Below are positions 1 through 8,469 of a DNA stretch of 64,000 bases, in pieces. Below the pieces are notes generated by a model. That model saw only the letters and a list, made by a program, of their open reading frames with translations, was not told where the DNA came from and made no database searches. How positions within the stretch are numbered: the first letter of the stretch is position 1; every line of letters begins with the position of its first letter. The translations under genes and the position numbers were made by a program. Origin of the DNA: Tabrizicola_A aquatica (lineage in GTDB: Bacteria > Pseudomonadota > Alphaproteobacteria > Rhodobacterales > Rhodobacteraceae); the NCBI GenBank assembly GCA_965194375.1, contig OZ239428.1. One strand, given 5' to 3'.

Positions 1-342
1 AGTGGCTGGCATCAGGGCGAGCCGCCCTACCCGCCCGCCATCGCCGCCGCGGCCAAGCGTGGCTATGATCTGTCCGCCCTGCGCGCGCGCCAGATCAGCC
101 CCGCGGATTTCACCGACTTCAGCCATATTCTGGTGATGGATCGGCGCAATCTGGCAGATGTGCAGGCGCTTTGTCCCAAGGGCGGCACCGCGTCACAACT
201 CTTCATGGATTATGCCCCCGCCTTTGGCGACGAGGTGCCCGACCCGTGGTACACGGGTGAGTTCGACACTGTTCTTGAGATGATTGAGGCCGCGAGCGAC
301 GGGTTGATCGCGGCGCTTCTATCGTTACGGGGACGTGCCTAG
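1..342 (+). CDS. Low-molecular-weight protein-tyrosine phosphatase, 3' part only
   Basis: The reading frame is open from the first base, so the 5' end of the gene, with the CX5R phosphate-binding loop, lies outside the window. The visible 113 residues match the C-terminal two thirds of the LMW-PTP (arsenate reductase-like) fold. They include a D-x-x-S/T-H-I-x-x-M-D segment (FSHILVMD) and, near the C-terminus, DPWYTGEFD, which corresponds to the family DP-(W/Y)-Y general-acid loop. The protein ends with a helical tail and a TAG stop. LMW-PTPs dephosphorylate tyrosine on cytoplasmic proteins. The family is clear; the physiological substrate cannot be read from the sequence. The neighbouring small secreted-protein gene converges on it, overlapping by 18 bases. 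Confidence 0.85.
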   Translation, partial: SGWHQGEPPYPPAIAAAAKRGYDLSALRARQISPADFTDFSHILVMDRRNLADVQALCPKGGTASQLFMDYAPAFGDEVPDPWYTGEFDTVLEMIEAASDGLIAALLSLRGRA

Positions 343-687
343 ATCTTCGGGGGCCGGCGCGCCGCACAGGGTTTCGGCTTGCGCGCCAAAGGCCTTGTAG
401 CGGTCCCAAAAGGCATCATCGCCTTTGGATTTAGACATCCAGACCCTATGGGCCTTTTCGGGGTTCTTGAAAAAGCCCGCCGCCCGGCGCTGGTCGCGGT
501 TTGACAAGGTGCTGTCGGCGGCCTGCTGGATGCAATTACACACGGAGCGGTTGGCGGCATCGCGGTCAGACTTGTTGCAGGCGCGCTCAATCGGGCCGGC
601 CAGCGCGGCACTGGCCATCAAGCTCGCGATCACAAGGATGCTGCAATGCAAAGCCAGCCGTCGGGCGGGCAAGGTTAGGTGCGTCAT
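325..687 (-). CDS. Small secreted protein of unknown function
   Basis: The predicted protein has 120 residues. The start is the ATG at 687, because the sequence from there forms a clean Sec signal peptide: an RR-containing n-region, a hydrophobic core (ILVIASLMASAAL) and an ALAG cleavage site near residue 30. The mature part is charged and has three cysteines (RSVCNC close together and a late ETLCG). It contains a KNPEKAHRVWMSKSK segment followed by aromatic residues. This resembles small periplasmic proteins common in Rhodobacteraceae, but I do not recognise a named family. The gene overlaps the 3' end of the convergent phosphatase gene by 18 bases. Longer in-frame extensions upstream of 687 are possible but would bury the signal peptide. 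Confidence 0.65.
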   Translation of the reverse strand: MTHLTLPARRLALHCSILVIASLMASAALAGPIERACNKSDRDAANRSVCNCIQQAADSTLSNRDQRRAAGFFKNPEKAHRVWMSKSKGDDAFWDRYKAFGAQAETLCGAPAPEDLGTSP

Positions 688-823
688 ATGTCTGTCTCGG
701 GCTGCCCACATGGCGGGCATCAGCCCCCTGCGGATCATGTTCTGGAGCGCAATATGGCGGCATTGGCGGGATTTTTCAATGGCTGCAGACCGGCTGCGAC
801 CGAAAGACTCAAGACCCAATGAC

Positions 824-1986
824 TTAAGGCGTTGGCAGTCCGGCGGCGATGGCGCGGAGCATGGCGATGTTGCCATCATCGACCCCCGGCTCTTCAAAGC
901 CCCGATCGGCAGAGTTCACCGCGATCACCACACCAAGACCGGGGTTGATATAGATGTATTGGCCGTAAATCCCCTGCGCCATGACCTCGCCCGGGGTGGC
1001 ATTGTCAGGGATCCACCACTGAAAGCCGTAGTCTGAGCCATCCTTGGCCTGCGGGCTGGTCATGGCCAGAACCCAAGCCTCGGGCACCACCTTAACCCCT
1101 TGCCACTCGCCGCCTTGCAGCACCATCTGGCCAAAGCGCGCATAGTCGCGCGTTTGCATGTTCATGCCGCCCAAGACGAAAGACACGCCCTCACCATCTG
1201 TCAGGTAATAGGGCGCGGTCTCAAACCCCATCGGCGCCAGAATGCGGGTTTCGAGAAGTTCGGGAATGTCCTTGCCGGTCGCGCCCCGGATCACCATGCC
1301 CAAAACATGGGTGTCGATCGAGACATAGTGGAACCGCGCGCCGGGCTCCGCGTCACGGGTTTTCAGCCCTGCCGCAAAGCCGTCCATCGACCCACCGAGT
1401 GCAAGAACGCGGCCCATCTTATTGATGTCGCTGTTGAAATCGAGATAATCCTCATTGAAGGCCACGCCCGAGGACATGGTGAGCACATCGCGGATCGTGG
1501 CCCCGTCATAGGCCGAGCCTTTCAAAAGCGGCGCGTATTGCACCACCTGATCATCCAGACTGCCAATCGCGCCCTCAGCCTCGATCACCCCGAAAAGGGC
1601 TGACAGAAAGCTTTTCGCCACCGACCATGAGATGCGCAGATCCTCGGGTTTGGTGCCAGATGATAGCTTTCATGCACCATTTGTCCGGTTTTCAGCACGA
1701 CCATCGCAGTTACCGAGCGGTCTTTGATCCACGCTTGCACCTCGGGCGCAAGGGTCGCCTCTGGCCCTTTGGGCAGGGGCGAAACCGGCCCTTCGCCGCG
1801 CGACAGGGGGCGGGTGAGGAACAGCTGATCCATGTGGCTGAAGTTCTGTACGATGGTATCGGCCTCAAACAGGCTGTTCACCGCCAAAAGCCGCCCAATC
1901 TCTTCGCGCTTCCACAGGGCGGCGGCGGCAAGGATCAAGGCCAGAACGGCAAGCGCTTGCAACAGGCGGCGCAGAAGGCGGGGCAT
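824..1986 (-). pseudogene. Serine hydrolase (class C beta-lactamase-like), one frameshift
   Basis: Two overlapping minus-strand frames together encode one serine-dependent hydrolase of the penicillin-binding/beta-lactamase class C family. The upstream frame starts at the ATG at 1986 with a membrane anchor (an LLQALAVLALILAAAAL core) and runs to the segment MVHESYHLA. The downstream frame supplies LRISWSVAKSF, with the S-x-x-K catalytic motif, followed by DVLTMSSGVAFNED and a normal C-terminus. The break is at about 1656-1659. One extra G there would restore HLGTKPEDLRISW and give 387 residues, a usual length. The total span is one base short of a multiple of three, which fits a single-base deletion. 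The rest is intact, so this is either a very recent pseudogene or a one-base sequencing error next to a GG/CC run. Confidence 0.8.
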
Positions 1987-2062
1987 GGCGGTTCCTTTCG
2001 GTTTGCCGCAGGCGATCATGCGGCAGGGCCGCTGGCAAGCCGCAAATGCGGCGGACCTTGCG

Positions 2063-2785
2063 TCAATCGCCCTTGCGCAAAAGCCCGCGGAGGCGGTCAA
2101 AGGGGCTGGCGGGCGCTTCGGGCGGGGTCGAAGGGGATGGCGTGGCGGGTTTGGCCGCAGATTTGGCCGCAGATTTGACCTCTGTGGCGGCTTCGCCCCC
2201 AGTGCCGGAATTGCGCGCAGGGGCCACGCGCAAGGAGACCGCATTGAGGAATTTTGCGCTGTCGCCCGCCGCCAAGGCCACCGCCCCATCGGAAATGCCG
2301 CGCATCAGGTCATCCAGCCAATCCTGATCGGATTTGGCAAAGTCATGCAGCACATAGGCCGCGACCGCGTCCTTGTGGCCCGGATGGCCGATGCCAAGAC
2401 GCACGCGGTGGTAAGCCTCGCCCAGATGCTGGTGGATCGAGCGCAGGCCGTTGTGCCCCGCATGCCCGCCGCCGGTTTTCACCCGGATTTTGCCGGGGGC
2501 AAGGTCCAGCTCATCGTGGTACACCGTCACCTCGTTCAGGCCCAGCTTGTAGAAACTGACCGCAGCGTGCACCGATTGGCCCGAGAGGTTCATGAAAGTT
2601 TCGGGCTTGAGAAGCACCACCTTTTCCAGCCCCAGCCGCCCTTCGCAGGCCAGCCCCTGATGCGCCTTTTTCCAAGGGCCAAAGCCGTGATCGGCGGCAA
2701 TCCGGTCCAGCGCCATGAAGCCGATGTTGTGGCGGTTGCCCGCATATTTCGCGCCCGGATTGCCAAGCCCCACGAACAGCCGCAT
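2063..2785 (-). CDS. pth: Peptidyl-tRNA hydrolase
   Basis: Pth releases tRNA from peptidyl-tRNA that drops off ribosomes. The N-terminus MRLFVGLGNPG, the catalytic-histidine segment NRHNIGF (about residues 19-25), KPETFMNLSG and GGGHAGHNGLRS are signature motifs of bacterial Pth. The start is the ATG at 2785, with a GGGGAGG ribosome-binding site just upstream; a GTG one codon earlier is possible. The protein has about 240 residues, against roughly 190 for the enterobacterial enzyme. The extra length is an Ala/Pro/Lys-rich low-complexity tail after residue about 190. That tail contains a 12-base tandem duplication at 2156-2179. Function is confident; the tail is probably disordered. Confidence 0.95.
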   Translation of the reverse strand: MRLFVGLGNPGAKYAGNRHNIGFMALDRIAADHGFGPWKKAHQGLACEGRLGLEKVVLLKPETFMNLSGQSVHAAVSFYKLGLNEVTVYHDELDLAPGKIRVKTGGGHAGHNGLRSIHQHLGEAYHRVRLGIGHPGHKDAVAAYVLHDFAKSDQDWLDDLMRGISDGAVALAAGDSAKFLNAVSLRVAPARNSGTGGEAATEVKSAAKSAAKPATPSPSTPPEAPASPFDRLRGLLRKGD

Positions 2786-2914
2786 CACGCCCTCCCCTTT
2801 TCACCTCGAATCCCATGCCCAGCGCCGCTTGGCAAGCCCGCGCCTTCCGTCATTGGCCCAGCTTGACTTGCCCCCCCTGCCCGGGTCACTTGGACCCAAA
2901 GACCGGAGTAAAGA

Positions 2915-3943
2915 TTGCGCGTCACCGTCGTTGCCTCGATGCGAAACGAAGGGCCCTTCATTGTGGAGTGGGTGACCTGGTACCGCATGCTGGGGTTTTC
3001 CGATGTGGTGGTGGTGACCAACAATTGCACCGACCGCTCGCCCGAGTTGCTGGACGCGCTGCAGGCAGCGGGCTGGGTGCATCATCTGCGCCATGATGTG
3101 GCGCCGGGCCAAAGGATCACGCATCAGAAACTGGCCGCCGCCACGCAGCACAAGGCGGTGCGCCGCGCCGATTGGGCGCTGGTCTGCGATATCGATGAGT
3201 TCTTGGTGATCCACGAAGGCACGGGGCGGATTGAGGAGTTGATCGGCACCCGCACCACCGATGTGCCGTTCTTGGCGATGGGGTTCAACTGGCGCATCTT
3301 TGGCAGTTGCGGGGTGGAGGCGTTTCAGGACGAACCCGTGCATCAGCAATTCGCGCTGGCCTTGCCCTTGAAGGGGTCGGGCAGCAGCATGATGAAGATG
3401 ATGCACCGCCAACCGCGCTGGTTTCAATCCTTGGGTGAACACGGGCCGCGCGGCTGGGATCTGGCGCGCTATGGCCGCAGCCCGGAGGGGCCGGGGATGT
3501 ATCTGGTCAATGCCAAGGGTGAGCCTGTGCCGCATTGGTCGCCCGAGGCGCCGCGCTATATCCGCACGCTGGCCAAACCCTATGCCACCCATGCTCGCGC
3601 CCAGATGAACCATTACATGCTGCGCTCGGCCGAGACCTTCAGCCTGAAGGCGGGCACCCGCGCGCCGGTCTCGCTGACCGACCGCTATACCGATGCCTAC
3701 CGCGCCCGCGCGGACAAGGGCAACGAGCCGGACATGTCAGCCTTTCACTATGCCGATGCCTTCACCGCGCTGCACGCGCAGGCGATGGCGCTGCCCGACG
3801 TTGCACGGCTGCACCTCTTGTGCTGCGCCGACCATCTGCGTCTGATCGCGGAAAAGCATGGGCGGCGGGTGGAGGAGGATGCCCGCTGGCATGATTACCT
3901 CGCCCGCGGCAAGGCGCTGGAGGCGGGGTATGTCGGGGTGTGA
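2915..3943 (+). CDS. Glycosyltransferase family 2-like protein
   Basis: The 342-residue protein starts with RVTVVASMRNEGPFIVEWV, the typical opening of a GT-A glycosyltransferase of the Glyco_tranf_2_4 type. This is followed by VVVVTNNCTDRS and, near residue 91, CDIDEFL, the D-x-D metal/nucleotide-sugar site. The start is probably the TTG at 2915, with GGAG 7 bases upstream and the beta-strand beginning immediately; no better ATG precedes the domain. Likely a cytoplasmic transferase acting on a cell-surface glycan; donor and acceptor are unknown. A hairpin follows directly after the stop codon. The gene is divergent from pth, so the short interval between them should hold both promoters. Confidence 0.85.
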   Translation: MRVTVVASMRNEGPFIVEWVTWYRMLGFSDVVVVTNNCTDRSPELLDALQAAGWVHHLRHDVAPGQRITHQKLAAATQHKAVRRADWALVCDIDEFLVIHEGTGRIEELIGTRTTDVPFLAMGFNWRIFGSCGVEAFQDEPVHQQFALALPLKGSGSSMMKMMHRQPRWFQSLGEHGPRGWDLARYGRSPEGPGMYLVNAKGEPVPHWSPEAPRYIRTLAKPYATHARAQMNHYMLRSAETFSLKAGTRAPVSLTDRYTDAYRARADKGNEPDMSAFHYADAFTALHAQAMALPDVARLHLLCCADHLRLIAEKHGRRVEEDARWHDYLARGKALEAGYVGV

Positions 3944-3944
3944 G

Positions 3945-3973
3945 ATCGGCCTACAGTTGCAGTAGGAGCCGAT
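3945..3973 (+). terminator. Hairpin after the glycosyltransferase gene
   Basis: The two arms ATCGGC-CTAC and GTAG-GA-GCCGAT can pair into a 10-bp stem with a two-base bulge and a 7-base loop. The stem begins two bases after the TGA of the glycosyltransferase. There is no long T-run, so it may act as an imperfect intrinsic terminator or as a 3'-end stabiliser. Confidence 0.45.
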
Positions 3974-4098
3974 GGGTCGCACGTGGCAGCTGATCCCTGC
4001 CAGCGTGTTCGCAGCTTTTCCCAGCCACAGGCTCGACCCATCTTTCAAAGCACCGTCCCGCGCTTTAGGTTGCCCTTCTGACCGCGAAAGGACGCCCC

Positions 4099-5286
4099 AT
4101 GATCGATGCCAACCGCTTTCTTGCCGACCTGCACCAACTGCGCAGCTTTGGCGCAACGGGCACCGGTGTGGTGCGTCCGGCCTTTTCACCGCCCGACATT
4201 TTGGCCCGCGATTGGCTGGCCGCGCGGATGCAGGATGCGGGGCTGAGCGTGCAGTTTGATGCGATGGGCAATCTCTTTGGGCTGGCCGAGGGGAAATCGC
4301 TTTTGCTGGGGTCACATTCCGACACCCAGCCCACGGGCGGCTGGCTGGATGGGGCCTTGGGGGTGATTGCGGCCCTGGAAGTGGCCCGCGCGGCCCGCGC
4401 CGCCGGGGGGCCTGCGATTTCGGTGGTGTCTTTTCAGGACGAAGAGGGCCGCTTTGGCGGCACCACCGGCTCGGCGGTCTGGACCGAGATGATGACTTTG
4501 GCCGAGGCCGATGCAGTTGCCGACACCGACGGGGTGACACTTGCCGAGGCGCGGCAGGTTTTGGGCAACCGGGTGGGCCCGGATGTGGACCCTGCCCGCT
4601 TTACCGGGTTCATCGAGTTGCACATCGAACAAGGCCCGACCTTGGATGCAGCGGGCGAGCAGATTGGGGTGGTGACCGACATTGTCGGCTACCGCGAGAT
4701 GATGGTGACCTTCAGCGGCCAGCAAAACCACGCGGGCACCACCCCGATGGCGCTGCGCCGGGATGCGTTTCAGGGGCTGTCGGCCTTTAACAGCCGGCTG
4801 AATGACCGGCTGCGCAATGTGGTCACGCCGCAATCGGTCTGGACGATTGGCCATGTGCAAGTGGCCCCGAACGCGGCCTCTATCGTGCCGGGGCAGGTGC
4901 GGTTTTCCATGCAATGGCGCGATGGCAGCGCCGATCGGCTGGGGCGGATGGAAGCCGTGATCACAGAGACGCTGGCCGAGGTGGCTGCGGAGATGGGCCT
5001 TGGGCTGGACCAAGGCGCGGTTTTGGGCCTTGAGCCGGTGGCAATGGACCCTGCCCTGCGCACCCGGCTTGAGGCGGCGGCCGAAGCGGTGGCACCGGGG
5101 CGCTGGCGGCGCATGCCTTCGGGCGCGCTGCATGATGCGACCAATGTGGCGCGGCTGATGCCGGTGGCGATGCTTTTTGTGCCCTCGATCGGGGGGATCA
5201 GCCATGCCTTTGAAGAGGACACCGCCGAGGCTGATCTGGTCGCGGGCTTGCAGGTTCTGGCCCATGCGGCCGGGGTCAGTGCCTAA
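4099..5286 (+). CDS. M20-family Zn-dependent amidohydrolase (hydantoinase/carbamoylase type)
   Basis: The 395-residue protein belongs to the M20/M40 metallopeptidase-like amidohydrolases that include N-carbamoyl-L-amino-acid hydrolase, allantoate amidohydrolase and beta-ureidopropionase. Visible metal-site motifs, in order, are LLGSHSDTQPTGG (about residues 72-84), SFQDEEGRFGG (about 113-123), HIEQGPTLD (about 174-182), GQQNHAGTTPM (about 212-222) and a late HDATNVA. The start is the ATG at 4099, preceded by AAAGGACG. The enzyme is cytosolic and probably releases ammonia and CO2 from a ureido or carbamoyl substrate. The exact substrate cannot be told. It stands alone, with the lacI-type gene 150 bases downstream on the same strand. 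Confidence 0.85.
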   Translation: MIDANRFLADLHQLRSFGATGTGVVRPAFSPPDILARDWLAARMQDAGLSVQFDAMGNLFGLAEGKSLLLGSHSDTQPTGGWLDGALGVIAALEVARAARAAGGPAISVVSFQDEEGRFGGTTGSAVWTEMMTLAEADAVADTDGVTLAEARQVLGNRVGPDVDPARFTGFIELHIEQGPTLDAAGEQIGVVTDIVGYREMMVTFSGQQNHAGTTPMALRRDAFQGLSAFNSRLNDRLRNVVTPQSVWTIGHVQVAPNAASIVPGQVRFSMQWRDGSADRLGRMEAVITETLAEVAAEMGLGLDQGAVLGLEPVAMDPALRTRLEAAAEAVAPGRWRRMPSGALHDATNVARLMPVAMLFVPSIGGISHAFEEDTAEADLVAGLQVLAHAAGVSA

Positions 5287-5433
5287 GGGCGCGCAAGGCT
5301 TGCCCGTGGTGCCTAAAGGCTAAGTATCGGGATCAAAATTGCCTTAAGCCGCCTGCAGTTGCACAAATCTTGCGGCCATTCCCGTTCTTTGCCTCTATAG
5401 TCCCCGCAAGACAGACAACAGCGCGGATAAAGA

Positions 5434-6429
5434 ATGGTCGTCACCCTGAAAGACGTGGCCGAGCGGGCTGGGGTTTCGCGCTCTGCGGTGTCGCGTAGCT
5501 TTACCGAAGGCGCTTCGGTGTCGGCCAAGACGCGCGCCAAGGTGGAAAAAGCGGCGAATGATCTGGGCTATACGCCCAATGCGCTCGCCTCGTCTTTGAC
5601 CACCGGGCGGACGAAGCTGATCGGGCTGATCGTCAACAACTTTCACAACCCGCTGATCCTTGAGGTGTTTGATCTTTTCACCCGGGGTTTGCAGGACCGT
5701 GGGCTGCGGCCTTTGCTGGTGAACCTGAGCGATGCGACGGACCCTGCCGCTTCGGTCAAGATGCTGCGGCAGTATTCGGTGGATGGGGTGATCGTGGCCT
5801 CTTCCACCTTGCCGTCCAGCTTTGCCGAGTCGTTCCAGAACGCAGGCCTGCCAGTGGTGCATGCCTTTGGGCGCTATGCGATTGCGCCCGATGTGCATGT
5901 TGTGGGCATCGACAACGTGGCTTGTGGGCGGATGGCGGCGGAGGCTTTGGTGCAGCGGGGTTATCGGCGTTTGGCCTTTTTGGGCGGGCCGAGAACCGCC
6001 ACCTCGACCCAAGATCGCGTGGCGGGGTTTCTGGGGGCGCTGGCGCCTTATCCTGAGATCAAGGTCACCACATCCTACGCGACAGATTACAGCTTTGATG
6101 CGGGCCGCGCGGAGATGCAGCGATTGCTGGCCGACACCCCGGCCGAGGCCTATTTCTGCGGCGACGATTTGTTGGCGGTCGGTGCGCTCAGCGCCATTGA
6201 GGAGGCGGGGCTGTCGGTGCCCGGTGACATCGGCCTGATCGGGTTGAACGATATGGAAATGGCGCGCTGGCAGTTGATTGGGCTGACGACCATTCATCAG
6301 CCCGTGGCTCAGATCATTGAGGCGGCGATTGATCTGGTGGTGTCGATCATCGAAACGCCTGATCGCCCCCCGGAGGTCCGCCTGTTCCCCTGCCGGGTGA
6401 TCGAACGGCGGACCTTGCGGGCGCTTTAG
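5434..6429 (+). CDS. LacI-family transcriptional regulator, probably of the inositol genes
   Basis: The 331-residue protein has an N-terminal LacI helix-turn-helix (TLKDVAERAGVSRSAVSRSF, residues about 4-23). The hinge helix segment (NALASSLTTGRTKLIG) and a periplasmic-binding-protein-like effector domain with GDDLLAVGAL and IHQPV motifs follow. It is encoded convergent to the minus-strand dehydrogenase operon. The stop codons interlock: TAG at 6427-6429 and TAA of the opposite gene at 6426-6428. Its position beside the iol-type genes, and a perfect LacI-style palindrome in their divergent promoter at 9622-9637, suggest that it represses them in the absence of inositol or an inositol-derived ligand. 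That link is inference; no copy of the palindrome was seen at its own promoter. Confidence 0.9.
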   Translation: MVVTLKDVAERAGVSRSAVSRSFTEGASVSAKTRAKVEKAANDLGYTPNALASSLTTGRTKLIGLIVNNFHNPLILEVFDLFTRGLQDRGLRPLLVNLSDATDPAASVKMLRQYSVDGVIVASSTLPSSFAESFQNAGLPVVHAFGRYAIAPDVHVVGIDNVACGRMAAEALVQRGYRRLAFLGGPRTATSTQDRVAGFLGALAPYPEIKVTTSYATDYSFDAGRAEMQRLLADTPAEAYFCGDDLLAVGALSAIEEAGLSVPGDIGLIGLNDMEMARWQLIGLTTIHQPVAQIIEAAIDLVVSIIETPDRPPEVRLFPCRVIERRTLRAL

Positions 6430-7559
6430 CGGAACATCGGCGGGCGGGCGTCCATCCACTGGCCGCCTGCCTTGGCCGAGGCCACTGCCGTGTGCACCGC
6501 CGCCATCGACCGCGTGCCATCTGCGGCCGTGGGCAGCCCGTCGCGCGGGATGCCGCGGATCGCATCGGCCAGATCGCAGTAGATATTGGCCACGGCCAGC
6601 GGGAAGCCTTCCGGATGGGCAATCGCCACGCGGGATAGGCGCTTGGCATCGTCGTAAAGCCCGCCCTCGCCCTTTTCCATGATCTGGGTGCGCCCGCCGA
6701 CGGGGGTGTAGATCAATTGGTTCGGTTGCTCCGACGCCCAACGGAAGCCGCCGGTTTCGCCAAAGACCTGAATCTCGAACCCATGCTGCCGCCCAATGGC
6801 GACGGAGGATGTCCAAAGCCGCCCGACCGTGCCTTTCGACATGCGGAAGTTGACCATCCCGTCATCTTCCAGCACGCGGCTGGGAATGGTCGAGGCGAAG
6901 TCGGCGGACAGCTTTTCCACCTGATCGTCGCAGATGAAGCTCGCCATATGCAGCGCATGGATGCCGCAATCGGCGAATTGGCCAGACACCCCCGCCATCG
7001 CCGGATCATAGCGCCAGCGCACCCGCGGATTGTCGGCGTCTGTCGCGTCGCCGTGGTGGCCGTGGCTAAAGTTGGTGACCACCAGCCGAACCTTGCCAAT
7101 ATCGCCATTGCGCACCATGGCGCGGGCTTGGCGGATCATCGGATAGGCCGAATAGCAGTAGTTCACCGCGCAGATCTTACCGGTTTTGGCGGCGATGCGG
7201 GTGATCTCTTCGCCCTCTTCCACCGTCACCGTCATCGGCTTTTCGCACAAGACGTTGAAGCCGGCCTCAAGAAAGGCCTTGGTGATTTCAAAATGGGTGG
7301 AGTTCGGGGTGGCGACGGTGACGAGATCGCAGCGGTCAGGCCGGTTCCGTTCACCCGCCAGCATTTCCTGCCAGTCGCCATAGGCGCGGTCGGCCGCCAC
7401 GCCCAACCGCTGGGCATAGTCGCGCCCCACATCGGGCCGGTGGTCCAAGGCGCCTGCGGCCAGTTTGAAATGCCCATCGGCCAAGGCGCCCAGACGGTGG
7501 GCTGGGCCAATTTGGCTGCCCTCACCGCCGCCGATCATGCCCCAGTTCAGTTGTGCCAT
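6426..7559 (-). CDS. Gfo/Idh/MocA-family oxidoreductase (inositol dehydrogenase-like)
   Basis: The 377-residue NAD(P)-dependent dehydrogenase has an N-terminal Rossmann fold (NWGMIGGGEGSQIGPAHR) and the family signature VLCEKPMTV around residues 103-111. The C-terminal alpha/beta domain contains GQFADCGIHALHM, whose D-x-G-x-H supplies the catalytic Asp/His. It is the last gene of a minus-strand operon of three (dehydrogenase, iolE-like, dehydrogenase) with gaps of 12 and 7 bases. Context points to oxidation of an inositol isomer (myo- or scyllo-inositol to inosose) or a related sugar. Which of the two MocA-type proteins in the operon acts as IolG is undecidable from sequence alone. Confidence 0.85.
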   Translation of the reverse strand: MAQLNWGMIGGGEGSQIGPAHRLGALADGHFKLAAGALDHRPDVGRDYAQRLGVAADRAYGDWQEMLAGERNRPDRCDLVTVATPNSTHFEITKAFLEAGFNVLCEKPMTVTVEEGEEITRIAAKTGKICAVNYCYSAYPMIRQARAMVRNGDIGKVRLVVTNFSHGHHGDATDADNPRVRWRYDPAMAGVSGQFADCGIHALHMASFICDDQVEKLSADFASTIPSRVLEDDGMVNFRMSKGTVGRLWTSSVAIGRQHGFEIQVFGETGGFRWASEQPNQLIYTPVGGRTQIMEKGEGGLYDDAKRLSRVAIAHPEGFPLAVANIYCDLADAIRGIPRDGLPTAADGTRSMAAVHTAVASAKAGGQWMDARPPMFR

Positions 7560-7571
7560 GATGTCTGCCCC

Positions 7572-8462
7572 TCAGAAACCGATGGAGGAAAGATATTCGC
7601 GGTTCTTACGCGCGTCGTCGATGGGGCTGACGTCCAGCGTGGGGTCGCAGTCCTGTTCCACTGTGCACCAGCCTTCGAACCCGGCATCCAAAAGGATTTG
7701 CCGCACTGTCGGGAAATCCACATCGCCCTTGCCGAGATTGCAGAAAATCCCCTGCCCGCAGGCGTCATAAAAGCCGGTGGATTTGGCGATGGCATCGGCC
7801 TTTACGACCGGATCGATGTCCTTGAAGTGCATGTAGGAAATGCGGCCAATGTGGCGGCGCATAAAGGCCACGGGGTCAAATCCGGCATAGGAATGGTGCC
7901 CGGTGTCAAAGCAGATCTTCAGGATCTTTTCGTCCACCTCATCCAAAAGGCGCTCCAACTCCGGCTCAAAGTCGATGAACCCTGCGGCATGTGCGTGGAT
8001 GCCGACGGTCAGGCCGTATTCCTCGGCCCCGAGCTTGGCGACCTGCGCGATGCGGTCGCGGAAGGCGGCCCATTCGGCGCTGTCCATCTGTTCGGCATCG
8101 GCGGCGCGCCCTGCGGTGGGTGCGCGGCGGGGTGAGATGCTGTCGATCAGCACCAGATGCTGCGCGCCATGCGCGGTCAGCGCCTTGCAGGTGCGCTGCG
8201 CGGCGTCCCAGACCTCATCCCATTTGGCCGGATCGTGGAAGGGGCGGAACACGACGCCGCCGATCAGCTCCAGATCATTCTCGGCCAAGGCAGGCCCCAG
8301 GATCGCCGGGTCTTCGGGCATAAATCCGATGGGACCAAGTTCGATCCCCTTGTAACCCGCGCCCGCGCAGTCGGCCAAAACCTGAGCCCAAGTGGGGTTG
8401 CGCGGGTCGTTTGCAAATTCGACGCCCCAAGAACAGGGCGCATTGCCGATACGGATGGTCAT
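7572..8462 (-). CDS. iolE: IolE-like inosose dehydratase / sugar phosphate isomerase-epimerase fold
   Basis: The 296-residue TIM-barrel protein (AP endonuclease 2 superfamily) opens with IGNAPCSWGVEF, an IolE hallmark. It retains barrel metal-site motifs: GIHAHAAGFID, ICFDTGHHSYAGFDPV (about residues 183-198), SYMHFKDIDP and a late GWCTVEQDCDPT. IolE dehydrates 2-keto-myo-inositol to 3D-trihydroxycyclohexane-1,2-dione, which is the substrate of IolD, encoded divergently nearby. The start is the ATG at 8462, with a GAGGA site upstream; longer in-frame extensions would overlap the preceding gene. The operon context makes IolE more likely than a generic epimerase. Confidence 0.85.
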   Translation of the reverse strand: MTIRIGNAPCSWGVEFANDPRNPTWAQVLADCAGAGYKGIELGPIGFMPEDPAILGPALAENDLELIGGVVFRPFHDPAKWDEVWDAAQRTCKALTAHGAQHLVLIDSISPRRAPTAGRAADAEQMDSAEWAAFRDRIAQVAKLGAEEYGLTVGIHAHAAGFIDFEPELERLLDEVDEKILKICFDTGHHSYAGFDPVAFMRRHIGRISYMHFKDIDPVVKADAIAKSTGFYDACGQGIFCNLGKGDVDFPTVRQILLDAGFEGWCTVEQDCDPTLDVSPIDDARKNREYLSSIGF

Positions 8463-8469
8463 AGGGTCC

